Position numbers and translations under genes: made by a program | Source: an uncultured Bacteriovorax sp. | GTDB taxonomy: Bacteria; Bdellovibrionota; Bacteriovoracia; Bacteriovoracales; Bacteriovoracaceae | Length of the DNA stretch: 64,000 nucleotides | NCBI GenBank assembly: GCA_946480715.1 | Contig: CAMLKK010000004.1 | Span: 1-64,000 of the forward strand | Direction: 5' to 3' | In this document: positions 25,116-33,358 of the stretch, one piece after another | How the letters are laid out: the number at the start of each line of letters is the position of its first letter | How positions within the stretch are numbered: position 1 is the first letter of the stretch | Notes under the pieces: generated by a model | Seen by the model: the letters and a program-made list of their open reading frames with translations, nothing else | Told to the model about the DNA's origin: nothing | Databases searched by the model: none

Positions 25116-25697
25116 TCAGCTAACGGCAACCACTTTGATCAACTCTGCCTTCGTGAGATCTTTCCAGATCGATCCAAAGAAGTTTTGAAGGGCCTCATCA
25201 CTCCATTTTCCATCCGGTGTTTTGAGCGTGAGAGTTTCCCCATCGGTGAAAACGAAAACTGGGGTCAAATCACTTCCTAAAAACTTTTTAATTTCTTCCA
25301 TCCAATTGGCAGACATAGCATTTTTTTGGGCGAGACTCTGATCTCTCCAACTTGTGACAGGGCCTTGCGAATGGGTTTCTTTGAGAAAAAATTTGGCCAG
25401 AAGTTGCCATTTCACTTCTAGAAAGATCGATTCCAGCTCGCTTAATTCTTCGGCCGAAACAAGGAAGGCCGGAGTTGTATTTGAATCTCGAAGGAAATTT
25501 TCGATTTCGCGAAAATTTAATGGAAGAAGAAATGGGGCACTTCTCCCCTTCAGGAGATCCGTGAGCACAAAAATAAAAAAAGAATGTGAGATGCCTTGAA
25601 CAGATCGATGATTTTCAAACTCAAGCGTCAATACTTTGTCACTTTGAGGTGATTGCAGGTAAGATTGAACACGTTGGGAGAATTGTTCTTGTTTCAA
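25116..25697 (-). CDS. Conserved-looking cytoplasmic protein of unknown function, 193 residues
   Basis: The reading frame begins with TTG at 25697 and has no SD, so the start is uncertain. The protein lacks a signal peptide and membrane segment. It is an alpha/beta mixture with two hydrophobic strands (FFIFVLTDLL, LTPVFVFTDGETLTLKT), a helix-rich middle and a hydrophobic end (ELIKVVAVS). No family is recognised. Codon use is like its neighbours. Its 5' end faces the thiamine-pyrophosphokinase-like gene across 40 bp, so the two may share a divergent promoter region. Confidence 0.65.
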   Translation of the reverse strand: MKQEQFSQRVQSYLQSPQSDKVLTLEFENHRSVQGISHSFFIFVLTDLLKGRSAPFLLPLNFREIENFLRDSNTTPAFLVSAEELSELESIFLEVKWQLLAKFFLKETHSQGPVTSWRDQSLAQKNAMSANWMEEIKKFLGSDLTPVFVFTDGETLTLKTPDGKWSDEALQNFFGSIWKDLTKAELIKVVAVS

Positions 25698-25737
25698 AAA
25701 TGGGCCTAATGTTCGTTAACAACAGTGACACTAATGC

Positions 25738-26400
25738 ATGAAATCTAATCTTCAAAACTTAATATTGCAAGCTCATCACGTTTTTCTCGTGGGCCCTATG
25801 CCTTTTTCTCTTTCTCATTTTAAGAAATCATGGGCAGCGATGAGCGAACAGTCCGCTCTCATTTTTTACATTGATGGTGGGGCCAAACACAAAATTAAAA
25901 TTGAAAAGACGCTGAAACTCTCACCGCAATCGCTGGTGATCGGCGATAATGATAGTTCCGATGGCCCTATGGATATCATGAAAGAAAATCAAAATTGTTC
26001 TGATTTAGCTTTTGCACTAAATCTTTTGAATCGGCCCCGGCTTAAAGTTCAGACTTTGCATGCTTTTGGGTTTTTAGGCCAAGGCGGACGTCTTGATCAT
26101 CTTCTTATCAACATTGGTGAATTCGACCATTTTCTAAAAAAATCTAGGTTGAAAACGCTGACAGAAATCATGCTCGATGACAAAGTTACTCTTTTCAAAA
26201 AAGGGCCTCTAAAAAAAGAGATTAACGGAATATTTAGCGTGGTGACTCTTGAGCGCCAGCAAATTTCAATAACGGGTCAATGCCATTACGCTTTGAAAAA
26301 AAGTTTTCTCGATCCACTCTCAAGTCGCGGACTGAGTAATGTGGGCGAAGGAATCGTTCAGTTTACGTGTGAAACGACGGCCTTTATTCTGCAGGATTAA
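25738..26400 (+). CDS. Thiamine pyrophosphokinase-like protein
   Basis: The 220-residue protein follows the thiamine pyrophosphokinase plan: FYIDGGAKHKIK (ATP strand), LVIGDNDSSDGP in place of GDFDS, SDLAFALNLL for the DLxxAL helix, and HAFGFLGQGGRLDHLLINIGEF for the signature GxxGGRxDHxxxN. A beta-rich C-terminal domain follows, as in TPK. The family transfers pyrophosphate from ATP to thiamine. The first Asp of the usual D-x-T-D-x-x-x-A-L motif is replaced, so activity should be checked. No SD is evident; TTGTTC-18-TAATGT at 25683-25712 could be its promoter. Its 3' end overlaps the convergent hydrolase gene by 17 bp. Confidence 0.75.
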   Translation: MKSNLQNLILQAHHVFLVGPMPFSLSHFKKSWAAMSEQSALIFYIDGGAKHKIKIEKTLKLSPQSLVIGDNDSSDGPMDIMKENQNCSDLAFALNLLNRPRLKVQTLHAFGFLGQGGRLDHLLINIGEFDHFLKKSRLKTLTEIMLDDKVTLFKKGPLKKEINGIFSVVTLERQQISITGQCHYALKKSFLDPLSSRGLSNVGEGIVQFTCETTAFILQD

Positions 26401-28783
26401 AGTGGAGTGTCCTCTCTTTTAAATCCAGATTTTGAGAGTAGTCTTGAACATCAAGCCATTCGCCTCGATAGTCACCTTTCAAAAATAAATCGAGCTGATC
26501 TTTATAATGAGGCGACAAGAGATGCCCTGAGTTTCCCGTTGGAAGTATGCCGTAGGCCTTTTCGGGACGAGCAAAATCGATCAGACGACGCGTCGAAGGG
26601 CCTGCCTTGATCGAGAAATTCAAACCGATATAACGTTGGTTATTTATTTCCTGGGTTGCTCCCCCTAGAGGGTAAGGTCCAAGATTAAAAAGATAATTAA
26701 GTGGTCTCACACGACCAATGGGATGGACAAATTCGAGAGAGTGAAGTGAGCCCCACTCCCAATTTTTTGCATCATCTCCCAAATCTTTTTTTATACGTTC
26801 AATCGAGCGCTCAAAGGCCCTGGTCAATAGTTTCTCTGGTTCTCTATTTTTCCACCAGAGGGAGTTTTTATCGAAGAGAATTCGCTTTAGAAGATAGGAG
26901 TCGTTCGCTGTTTTGGTAAAAACTTGATACTCATCTTCTTTCAAATTTTCTTCGAGAAGGAGCCGAATGACTTCTCCGCACCAAGAATAATAAAGTAAGG
27001 CTGCACGACTATCAGATCGCGATTCAAAATCCCATTTTTTTAAATCATCAAGATAAGACTCAAAACCTTTTTCCCGCCAAAAAGACTGACCAGCGGTGAG
27101 ATTTAACATTTCACCCAGGACTATTTTGTTTTCGAAGTTCATGCTGAGAGGCTGAATCAGTTTAAATTCATCCAATGACCATTTACTCTTTTGTGCTAAA
27201 ATTTGTTTGATCGTGGCGTATCGATAATCAGGCTGAAAGTCTCCCCGTTGGTCTCGAGGAAAAGACTCCGGTCTTGAATTGGCCGAAACAATTATGCCAT
27301 CCACAGGATTTTCAGAATGAGGTTTGTCTTCAAATTTCATTAACCCTAGTGGTTCATCTTCCCCGCTAGCTCCGTCCAGAATGAAATCAGATTTGAGTTC
27401 CTTTTTTCTGAGGATAACATCGCCGAACATCCACCAACCGATATTTTTTTTATCAGCGTAAAGAATGTTCAAACCAGGCGCTTTCCCATCTGCAATGGCC
27501 TCTTTCATTTCACTCATTGTTTGTGCTCGTCCAATGCCAAAGAGAACACTTACCAGATCTTTTGAAGTCGTTTTAAAACTATCGAGGTAAGACCATTTAA
27601 GAGAGATATCACCTTCTAATATTCCATTTTTAAGAAGTGGACCGTGACCTGTGGAGTGAACAAAGATCTCCACATCTTCTTGTCCTTTCACTTTTATGAT
27701 TTCTTTTCTTGTCTCCAATGGATAAGTGCGGCCCTTGAAACTGTAAGAGCGATTGCCCCAATCTACTTTTTCTGCATAGAGATCCATGTCATCAGTCAGG
27801 CTCATCGTAAAACCCCAGCCTTTTTCCCGATTGTGACCTTGAACGGCGAAAGGCACGATTGCTAAATAGTGACCGTAATTTTCAAACGTAGGAGTTTTGA
27901 TGTGGGCCTCAAACCATACTCCGGGATGCGAGTAAGAAATATGGGGGTCACTTGCGAGAAGAGGAAATCCGGATTCAGATCGATCTCCAGAAACGATCCA
28001 TCCATTTGATCCTTCAAAAAGAGTGAAAGCTCCTTGCAAACTTTCTAGGGTGTCATAGATGTTTTGAATGTTGGGTGATTGATGGAAGACTGTGCGGGTT
28101 TCTTTTTTTGACTGATCAAAACCTCCACTGCGTAATTCATCAACAAGATCGCTCCCTAAACGATTTCTCATTTTAGTGAAGAGTGGATCTTGAAATGTGG
28201 CCGTGCCAAAACTATAGGACATGACACCAATAAAAGCTTGAGCATCTGCCAGAGTAAATGGTCTTGGTTTCAACCCTAACATTTTAAACTCAACAGGTAA
28301 TGGACCGGTATTTTGAAAATAGTTAACACCTTCAAAAAATGCTTCAGCTTCAGCGATCATTTCAGGATGAAATTGCTTATTTTGCAGTCTCTCTTTAACT
28401 TGTTTCTCAGAATGATATTTCATTCCCAATGTTCGGAAAAGTTTGTCGACCTCTAATGTTTTATCTCCGAAGACTTCAGAGAGTTCTCCACTGGCCATGC
28501 GACGTTGCATCTCCATTTGAAATAAACGCTCGCTGGCCATAATGTAGCCAAGCACGCGATAGGCATCGACATTACTTCCTGCTTCGATATGCGGAATTCC
28601 AAACGAATCTCGAACAACTGTTACTTTTGTAGAGAGACCTTTTAGTTCAATTTGACCACTTAACTTGGGAACTCGTGATTGAAAAAAACTGTATCCGGCA
28701 GCGGCCACCAAAAACAGGATGATGAAGAGAGCAAAAAAAGAGATGAGGATTGTTTTTTTTAAGTGATGCAGCCGTTTATTCAT
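26384..28783 (-). CDS. Penicillin-acylase-family Ntn hydrolase, membrane-anchored
   Basis: The 799-residue protein belongs to the penicillin amidase/aculeacin/AHL acylase group, which self-cleaves to expose an N-terminal Ser nucleophile. Residues 12-33 form an N-terminal membrane anchor, so it faces the periplasm. The alpha-chain part has VTVVRDSFGIPHIEA and YIMASERLFQMEMQRR. The processing site is FEGSNGWIVSGDRS, where cleavage before Ser would start the beta chain, followed by LLASDPHISYSHPGVWFEAH. Later ANSRPESFPRD and NSGHLLSPHYKDQ complete the fold. Substrates in the family include beta-lactams, acyl-homoserine lactones and lipopeptides; which applies here is unknown. No SD precedes the ATG, and a TAGATT box lies 6 bp upstream, so it may be leaderless. 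Confidence 0.9.
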   Translation of the reverse strand: MNKRLHHLKKTILISFFALFIILFLVAAAGYSFFQSRVPKLSGQIELKGLSTKVTVVRDSFGIPHIEAGSNVDAYRVLGYIMASERLFQMEMQRRMASGELSEVFGDKTLEVDKLFRTLGMKYHSEKQVKERLQNKQFHPEMIAEAEAFFEGVNYFQNTGPLPVEFKMLGLKPRPFTLADAQAFIGVMSYSFGTATFQDPLFTKMRNRLGSDLVDELRSGGFDQSKKETRTVFHQSPNIQNIYDTLESLQGAFTLFEGSNGWIVSGDRSESGFPLLASDPHISYSHPGVWFEAHIKTPTFENYGHYLAIVPFAVQGHNREKGWGFTMSLTDDMDLYAEKVDWGNRSYSFKGRTYPLETRKEIIKVKGQEDVEIFVHSTGHGPLLKNGILEGDISLKWSYLDSFKTTSKDLVSVLFGIGRAQTMSEMKEAIADGKAPGLNILYADKKNIGWWMFGDVILRKKELKSDFILDGASGEDEPLGLMKFEDKPHSENPVDGIIVSANSRPESFPRDQRGDFQPDYRYATIKQILAQKSKWSLDEFKLIQPLSMNFENKIVLGEMLNLTAGQSFWREKGFESYLDDLKKWDFESRSDSRAALLYYSWCGEVIRLLLEENLKEDEYQVFTKTANDSYLLKRILFDKNSLWWKNREPEKLLTRAFERSIERIKKDLGDDAKNWEWGSLHSLEFVHPIGRVRPLNYLFNLGPYPLGGATQEINNQRYIGLNFSIKAGPSTRRLIDFARPEKAYGILPTGNSGHLLSPHYKDQLDLFLKGDYRGEWLDVQDYSQNLDLKERTLHFNPAE

Positions 28784-28803
28784 GAAATAATCTAAACATA
28801 ATC

Positions 28804-29505
28804 ATGGAGACAATTAAACAAAATTCTCGGTTTTTACTCATCGATGTTCTTCGCGGCTTCACGGTCGTTCTCATGATCATTTTTCATTTTTCATTCGATC
28901 TGAATTATTTTCGCGTTGTTGTTTTCGATATCCTTCATCATCCTTTCTGGTATCTCTTTCCACGAGTCATTGTCTTCCTATTTTTATTTGCAACCGGCAT
29001 GTCGCTGCAAATTGCCCACGCAGAAAAAATTCATTGGAAAAAATTTTTAAAAAGGCTTGGTCTCCTTATTTTTTGGGCCTTGGTCATAAGTGCAACGACC
29101 TATTTTCTTTTCCCTGATTATTGGATTTACTTTGGCACTCTGCACGCCATCGCCGTCGTTTCTGTCATCTCACTTTTTTTTCTCAATCGTCCCTACTTGA
29201 GTTTAGTTGTAGCACTCGCTCTTTTTCTTCCTTCCATTTTTCTAGACTACAACCTTCCCTGGTTTGAACTCCCACATCCATCATGGGATTACATCTCACC
29301 TTTTCCTTGGATGGGAGCAAGCCTCTTAGGTATATTTGCCGTGCACAAAGGTCTGCACCAAACGTCCATTCTGTCACCTGTGAAGTTAAATACTCCTGTC
29401 AGGTGCCTAAAGTTTTTAGGTCAACATTCACTTATCATTTATTTAATTCATCAGCCGATTCTCTTTGGGTTAGTCGCCCTTGGAACGCAACTTATTCATT
29501 CCTAG
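28804..29505 (+). CDS. HGSNAT/DUF1624-type integral membrane protein
   Basis: The 233-residue protein has about seven hydrophobic segments. It opens with RFLLIDVLRGFTVVLMIIFHFSFDLNYF, the signature of the heparan-alpha-glucosaminide N-acetyltransferase catalytic-domain family (DUF1624), where the helix-1 Asp-Arg-Gly motif and the following His are conserved. FPRVIVFLFLFATGMS and YFGTLHAIAVVSVISL also fit. Eukaryotic members move acetyl groups across membranes; bacterial roles are unknown, perhaps acylation of envelope sugars. Its 5' end is 20 bp from that of the divergent acylase gene. No SD is clear. Confidence 0.8.
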   Translation: METIKQNSRFLLIDVLRGFTVVLMIIFHFSFDLNYFRVVVFDILHHPFWYLFPRVIVFLFLFATGMSLQIAHAEKIHWKKFLKRLGLLIFWALVISATTYFLFPDYWIYFGTLHAIAVVSVISLFFLNRPYLSLVVALALFLPSIFLDYNLPWFELPHPSWDYISPFPWMGASLLGIFAVHKGLHQTSILSPVKLNTPVRCLKFLGQHSLIIYLIHQPILFGLVALGTQLIHS

Positions 29506-29580
29506 CTCATATCTGCTGTGCTATAAAAAGACCTCAACATGACAAAACGTATATAAAGATATGCAGAAGGAAGTGCGTGA

Positions 29581-31215
29581 GTGAAAACCCCCTCAAAAAT
29601 CGATTGGTCTAAAGTCGGTACTCAAGTAGAAAGACAATTAGGTAGTTTAAAATTCGCCGTTATCATCATTACTCTTTTTTCAATTGCAATGATTGCAGGA
29701 ACTTTTCTTGAATCATATTACGGAACAGATTTCGCCAACAGAACAGTTTATAAAACATTGCCATTCATGTTCATTCAGTTCGGCATGCTTCTCTCGATTA
29801 TCTTTGCCGTCTATTTAAGATTACCTGTTAAAAAAAGACTTTACGGTTTTTATACCGTTCACGCTGGTCTCGTGATCATTGGTGTTGGCTCGATGATTAC
29901 TTATATTGCCGGAGTCGATGGATCACTTCTTCTCAATCCCAATGAGCCGAATCGTCAGGTTGTTTTAAGTAAAGATGTTTTAAAATTCACTTATCCTGAA
30001 GAAGGAAAGCAAGTGACATCAGAACTTCCTTTCACGGCCTTCACGACAAAACTCGATGAGCAGTACGGAAATATCAATATCGTAGAATACATTCCTTTTG
30101 CTCAAGGACGTTTTACTTGGACTGATGCGATTAATAGTTATCCGGAAACGGCACCTATTCACTCTTCTACTTATTATTTTAAAAATCCTTTTGCTGAAGA
30201 AAATATCACGCTTACTCTTCACCCTGAAGCGAGCAATGATTTTCAATCTGCCCAATCAATGGGACCGCTGAGCTTCAATTATATGCCGGCCAATCTCGCC
30301 ACCTGTTTTGCCAAAGAAAATCCATCAGGGATTATCATTTGGAATTCTGTGACGTCTGAATGTTTTACTCCTGAAGAAAAAAACTTTCCGGTCAAATCTA
30401 CAAGTGCAAAAAATCGTTTTGTCGTCGTAAAAGAACAAAATGAATTGTTAACGTTCTTCCCTGACTTCTCTCCATTTCCAATGGATACAAATTTTCAGGT
30501 GAATTCAAAATCTATCGTACGTGCTATTTCGAAAAAGATTTTCGAAGAAAAACCGTCACTCTTTCTCTTTGGAAAACAACTTGCTTTCTTTTCTAAAGAT
30601 GACAAAAAATGGCTTGTGCAAAACATTGAGCTAAAAGGAAAATCAGTTTCACTTCCCTGGATGGGAGCGGAAATTGCTCTGATTGATCATCAAGACAGAC
30701 TTGTTCCTTTTAATCTTCCTGTGGCCACTATTCCTATTCAAAAAAATGGATCTCTTATTAAAGGTGATCTAAGAGCAGTCCGCTTAGAAATTCTGGGTAA
30801 AGAATATTGGGTAAGCAATTACTCTCCTCTCAGCCTGATTATCGAAGGAAAAAAAGTCATCATCGAAGTCACGAAAGAGACTCTGCAACTTCCGTTTGAA
30901 CTCGCTCTCACTCAATTTAAAATGGATAAAGATCCGGGGACGAACAATCCTGCAAGTTATGAATCATTTGTGAAACTCTTTTCGGGCGGACAAATGACGA
31001 ATCACCATGTCTTTATGAACAATCCACTCAAGCACAGAGGGTTCACGTTCTATCAGGCTTCGTATAGCCAGGACAATGCCGGTAACTATAGTTCGACTCT
31101 CTCTGTTAACGTTGACCAAGGTCGAACATTAAAATATCTAGGTTCTCTCATGTTGGTTTTAGGGGCCGCATGGCACTATCACCTCAATAGAAAAAAGAAA
31201 AAGGAGCTCGCATAA
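29581..31215 (+). CDS. resB: Cytochrome c biogenesis protein ResB/Ccs1
   Basis: Together with CcsA this forms the system II haem lyase that attaches haem to apocytochromes in the periplasm. The 544-residue protein has N-terminal membrane helices at about 23-43, 56-80 and 88-112 (GSLKFAVIIITLFSIAMIAGTFLE is characteristic), a large periplasmic domain of about 390 residues, and a final helix near 520-535. Close to it is the conserved NNPLKHRGFTFYQASY. The start is GTG with AAGGA about 10 bp upstream. The next gene, ccsA, begins 2 bp after the stop. Confidence 0.9.
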   Translation: MKTPSKIDWSKVGTQVERQLGSLKFAVIIITLFSIAMIAGTFLESYYGTDFANRTVYKTLPFMFIQFGMLLSIIFAVYLRLPVKKRLYGFYTVHAGLVIIGVGSMITYIAGVDGSLLLNPNEPNRQVVLSKDVLKFTYPEEGKQVTSELPFTAFTTKLDEQYGNINIVEYIPFAQGRFTWTDAINSYPETAPIHSSTYYFKNPFAEENITLTLHPEASNDFQSAQSMGPLSFNYMPANLATCFAKENPSGIIIWNSVTSECFTPEEKNFPVKSTSAKNRFVVVKEQNELLTFFPDFSPFPMDTNFQVNSKSIVRAISKKIFEEKPSLFLFGKQLAFFSKDDKKWLVQNIELKGKSVSLPWMGAEIALIDHQDRLVPFNLPVATIPIQKNGSLIKGDLRAVRLEILGKEYWVSNYSPLSLIIEGKKVIIEVTKETLQLPFELALTQFKMDKDPGTNNPASYESFVKLFSGGQMTNHHVFMNNPLKHRGFTFYQASYSQDNAGNYSSTLSVNVDQGRTLKYLGSLMLVLGAAWHYHLNRKKKKELA

Positions 31216-31217
31216 AA

Positions 31218-32765
31218 ATGAAACTCTTACTCATCGTCATGACTTTTTTATTTGGAAGCGTAAGTTATGCTGACAATTATTTTTGTACGAAAGAATTAGA
31301 AGTTCTTCCCATTCTTCAAGGTGGTCGTGTTAAACCTCTGCACGTTCACGCCTCAGAAGTCATCAAAGCTCTGACGGGTAAATCAAAAGTCGGCGATCTC
31401 AGTGCTACAGAAGCCTACTGCTTACTTTCATTAAATGGAATGGGTCTTCCCACTCAAGTTCCACTCATGGCCCGCATAGATCATGTTGATGCGATGAAAT
31501 TTTTGGGTCTTCCGGAAGGAACGCACGAAATTAGTTACACTGAACTTTTAAAACGCGAAGAAGATATTCGAAACGAAGCTCGTCTTTCAAAAGACAATGA
31601 ATCTTACAAGAAAACAATGAGCAAACTTTTTGATAATATTTTTCTTTATAAAGAAATTCAGAATGGCACAAACTGGATGCTGGCAGAAGTTATCGGAACG
31701 GAACTCTCGTGGCAGCCCCTTGTCTCTTATTTGACTGAGGAAAAAGTTGTTGCTCAAAAGGCCATCTCTCCAGGTGATCCGTTCTTACCTGTGCTCATGA
31801 AATCAAAAGCAAACTATGATCAAACTTCCGGCGATAAATATATGCTGGAGTATTACTATGCAAAATCGCATCTACCGACCATTTCAATGGTTCTTACTTT
31901 ACTCGCTCTTTGTTCGATGGTTCTCTTTAAAAACTTTTTCATTGCGCTCTCATTCGCCTCACTTTCAGTTTTGGCCCAGACTGCATTAATCACATTTCGA
32001 GTCATTATTTCTGGACGTGCACCAATCACCAACATGTATGAGACAGTACTTTTCTCAGGACTTGGCTCTCTGATTCTTGCCCTGGTTTTAGGTCATATTA
32101 AAAAAGAAAAAGTATTCGTCTACATGGGACTTGCTTACTCGCTTTGTACTTTGATGATGATCAACTTTGCCAACGGAATGTTAACAGCGACAATTTCACC
32201 ACTCGTTCCTGTACTTCGCGATAACTTCTGGCTATCAACTCACGTTACAACCATCATTCTCTCATATGGCGCTCTTGCTCTTAGTTGGGTTTTAGCAAAT
32301 ACCATTCTTATCAAGAAACGTTTGGGAAAAATGGATAAGAAAGAAGAAAAAATCCATTCTGATATTATCTATACGACTCTTAAATGGGGAACGACCTTAC
32401 TAGCAGCGGGAATTATTCTCGGTGGTGTTTGGGCCGATTATTCATGGGGACGTTTTTGGGGATGGGATCCAAAAGAAACTTGGAGCTTGATTGTTCTTTG
32501 TATCTACATGGCCATTCTTCACGGTCGTTATACGACGTGGATTAAAACAGATCGTTTCGTCCTTGTAACGGCCGGTGCATTCATGAGTGTTATGATGGCC
32601 TGGTTTGGTGTTAACTACATTCTTGCTTCTGGACTTCATTCTTATGGATTTTCAGAAGGTGGTGCGATTTTTCTTGGAACGTTTTTCGCCGTTCAAATCG
32701 CCGTGCTTATTTTTACTCGTACATCAGAAACATTATCAACTGAATTAGAAGAAAGCGTCTCATAA
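31218..32765 (+). CDS. ccsA: Cytochrome c biogenesis protein CcsA/ResC with N-terminal periplasmic domain
   Basis: The 515-residue protein starts with a signal peptide (ending SYA) and about 190 residues of predicted periplasmic domain, then eight membrane helices with the tryptophan-rich haem-handling motif WADYSWGRFWGWDPKETWSL, and conserved His residues in SGRAPITNMYET/LSTHVTT and ASGLHSYGF. This makes it a haem exporter and lyase of system II. The N-terminal domain is an addition beyond the basic CcsA (about 320 residues) and recalls the extended or fused CcsBA proteins of epsilonproteobacteria and Bacteroidetes. It is coupled to resB with a 2-bp gap. Its stop codon lies in the loop of the terminator hairpin. 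Confidence 0.92.
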   Translation: MKLLLIVMTFLFGSVSYADNYFCTKELEVLPILQGGRVKPLHVHASEVIKALTGKSKVGDLSATEAYCLLSLNGMGLPTQVPLMARIDHVDAMKFLGLPEGTHEISYTELLKREEDIRNEARLSKDNESYKKTMSKLFDNIFLYKEIQNGTNWMLAEVIGTELSWQPLVSYLTEEKVVAQKAISPGDPFLPVLMKSKANYDQTSGDKYMLEYYYAKSHLPTISMVLTLLALCSMVLFKNFFIALSFASLSVLAQTALITFRVIISGRAPITNMYETVLFSGLGSLILALVLGHIKKEKVFVYMGLAYSLCTLMMINFANGMLTATISPLVPVLRDNFWLSTHVTTIILSYGALALSWVLANTILIKKRLGKMDKKEEKIHSDIIYTTLKWGTTLLAAGIILGGVWADYSWGRFWGWDPKETWSLIVLCIYMAILHGRYTTWIKTDRFVLVTAGAFMSVMMAWFGVNYILASGLHSYGFSEGGAIFLGTFFAVQIAVLIFTRTSETLSTELEESVS

Positions 32766-32780
32766 GACGCTTTCTTTCTT
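32751..32780 (+). terminator. Intrinsic terminator of resB-ccsA, overlapping the stop codon
   Basis: GAAAGCGTCT (32751-32760) pairs perfectly with AGACGCTTTC (32765-32774) around CATA and is followed by a T-rich tract. The TAA stop (32763-32765) is in the loop, so the last four sense codons form the 5' arm. Confidence 0.88.
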
Positions 32781-32787
32781 TTTTCTC

Positions 32788-33294
32788 TTAATTTGTTTTA
32801 GAAAAGACGACTCTCTCAATTCCAATTGGCCCTAAGATACGGTGCCTCTTCGCGATGAAATTCATATTGTTGAATTCTTTTTTGTCTTGAATAAGAACGA
32901 CCTCATCTGGAGTAATGCTAATTTCCATCACATATTCTTTACGTTCACCGCTGACACCATTGTAAAGTGTATCTAGACGGAGCACACCACCGCGCTCTTC
33001 ATCGAAGTTGTCACTATACATTCTGACTGTTACGTATTTATCTTTTTTATGAAGGACGATCCCATCGCCGAGTAAATCAGTTGGTTTCAATTCAGTTCTT
33101 TCAACTCTTGAATTCCCCACCCAACGATCTTTGTAAAGATGTTCGATACGCCCATCTTCAGAGAGCTCATAAACCATTTTACCGGTTTCTTTATCAATAT
33201 CGTTCGTGACTGTACAAAGTGTTTTCTCGATCGCTTGTAGACCAGATGAAAAGCTTAAAACGGCAAGAGCTACTGCTCCACATAAGTAACGCAC
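32788..33294 (-). CDS. Exported protein of unknown function, 168 residues
   Basis: A signal peptide (residues 1-21, ending LQA) precedes a beta-rich, charged mature domain with one cysteine (TLCTVTND). Alternating strands such as KMVYELSEDGRIEHLYKD and YVTVRMYSDNF suggest a small beta-barrel or sandwich. No family is recognised. Translation begins with GTG (33294). The SD GGAGG, 6 bp upstream, lies within a 28-bp palindrome at 33299-33326 that could hide it in the mRNA. The gene is alone between the convergent ccsA terminator and the upstream aldo/keto reductase. Confidence 0.72.
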   Translation of the reverse strand: MRYLCGAVALAVLSFSSGLQAIEKTLCTVTNDIDKETGKMVYELSEDGRIEHLYKDRWVGNSRVERTELKPTDLLGDGIVLHKKDKYVTVRMYSDNFDEERGGVLRLDTLYNGVSGERKEYVMEISITPDEVVLIQDKKEFNNMNFIAKRHRILGPIGIERVVFSKTN

Positions 33295-33298
33295 AGGC

Positions 33299-33326
33299 GA
33301 CCTCCTAACAAAATTGTTAAGAGGTC
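33299..33326. promoter_or_regulatory. 28-bp palindrome covering the SD of the exported protein gene
   Basis: GACCTCCTAACAA (33299-33311) and TTGTTAAGAGGTC (33314-33326) are inverted copies with one mismatch and 2 bp between them. On the minus strand the second arm contains TAGGAGGTC, the SD for GTG 33294. It could be a dimeric repressor site or an mRNA hairpin that sequesters the SD, or the terminator stem of the preceding gene; no T-run follows on the minus strand. Confidence 0.6.
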
Positions 33327-33358
33327 ATCGGCAAATTTTGCCCGACCCTAAATGTTTT

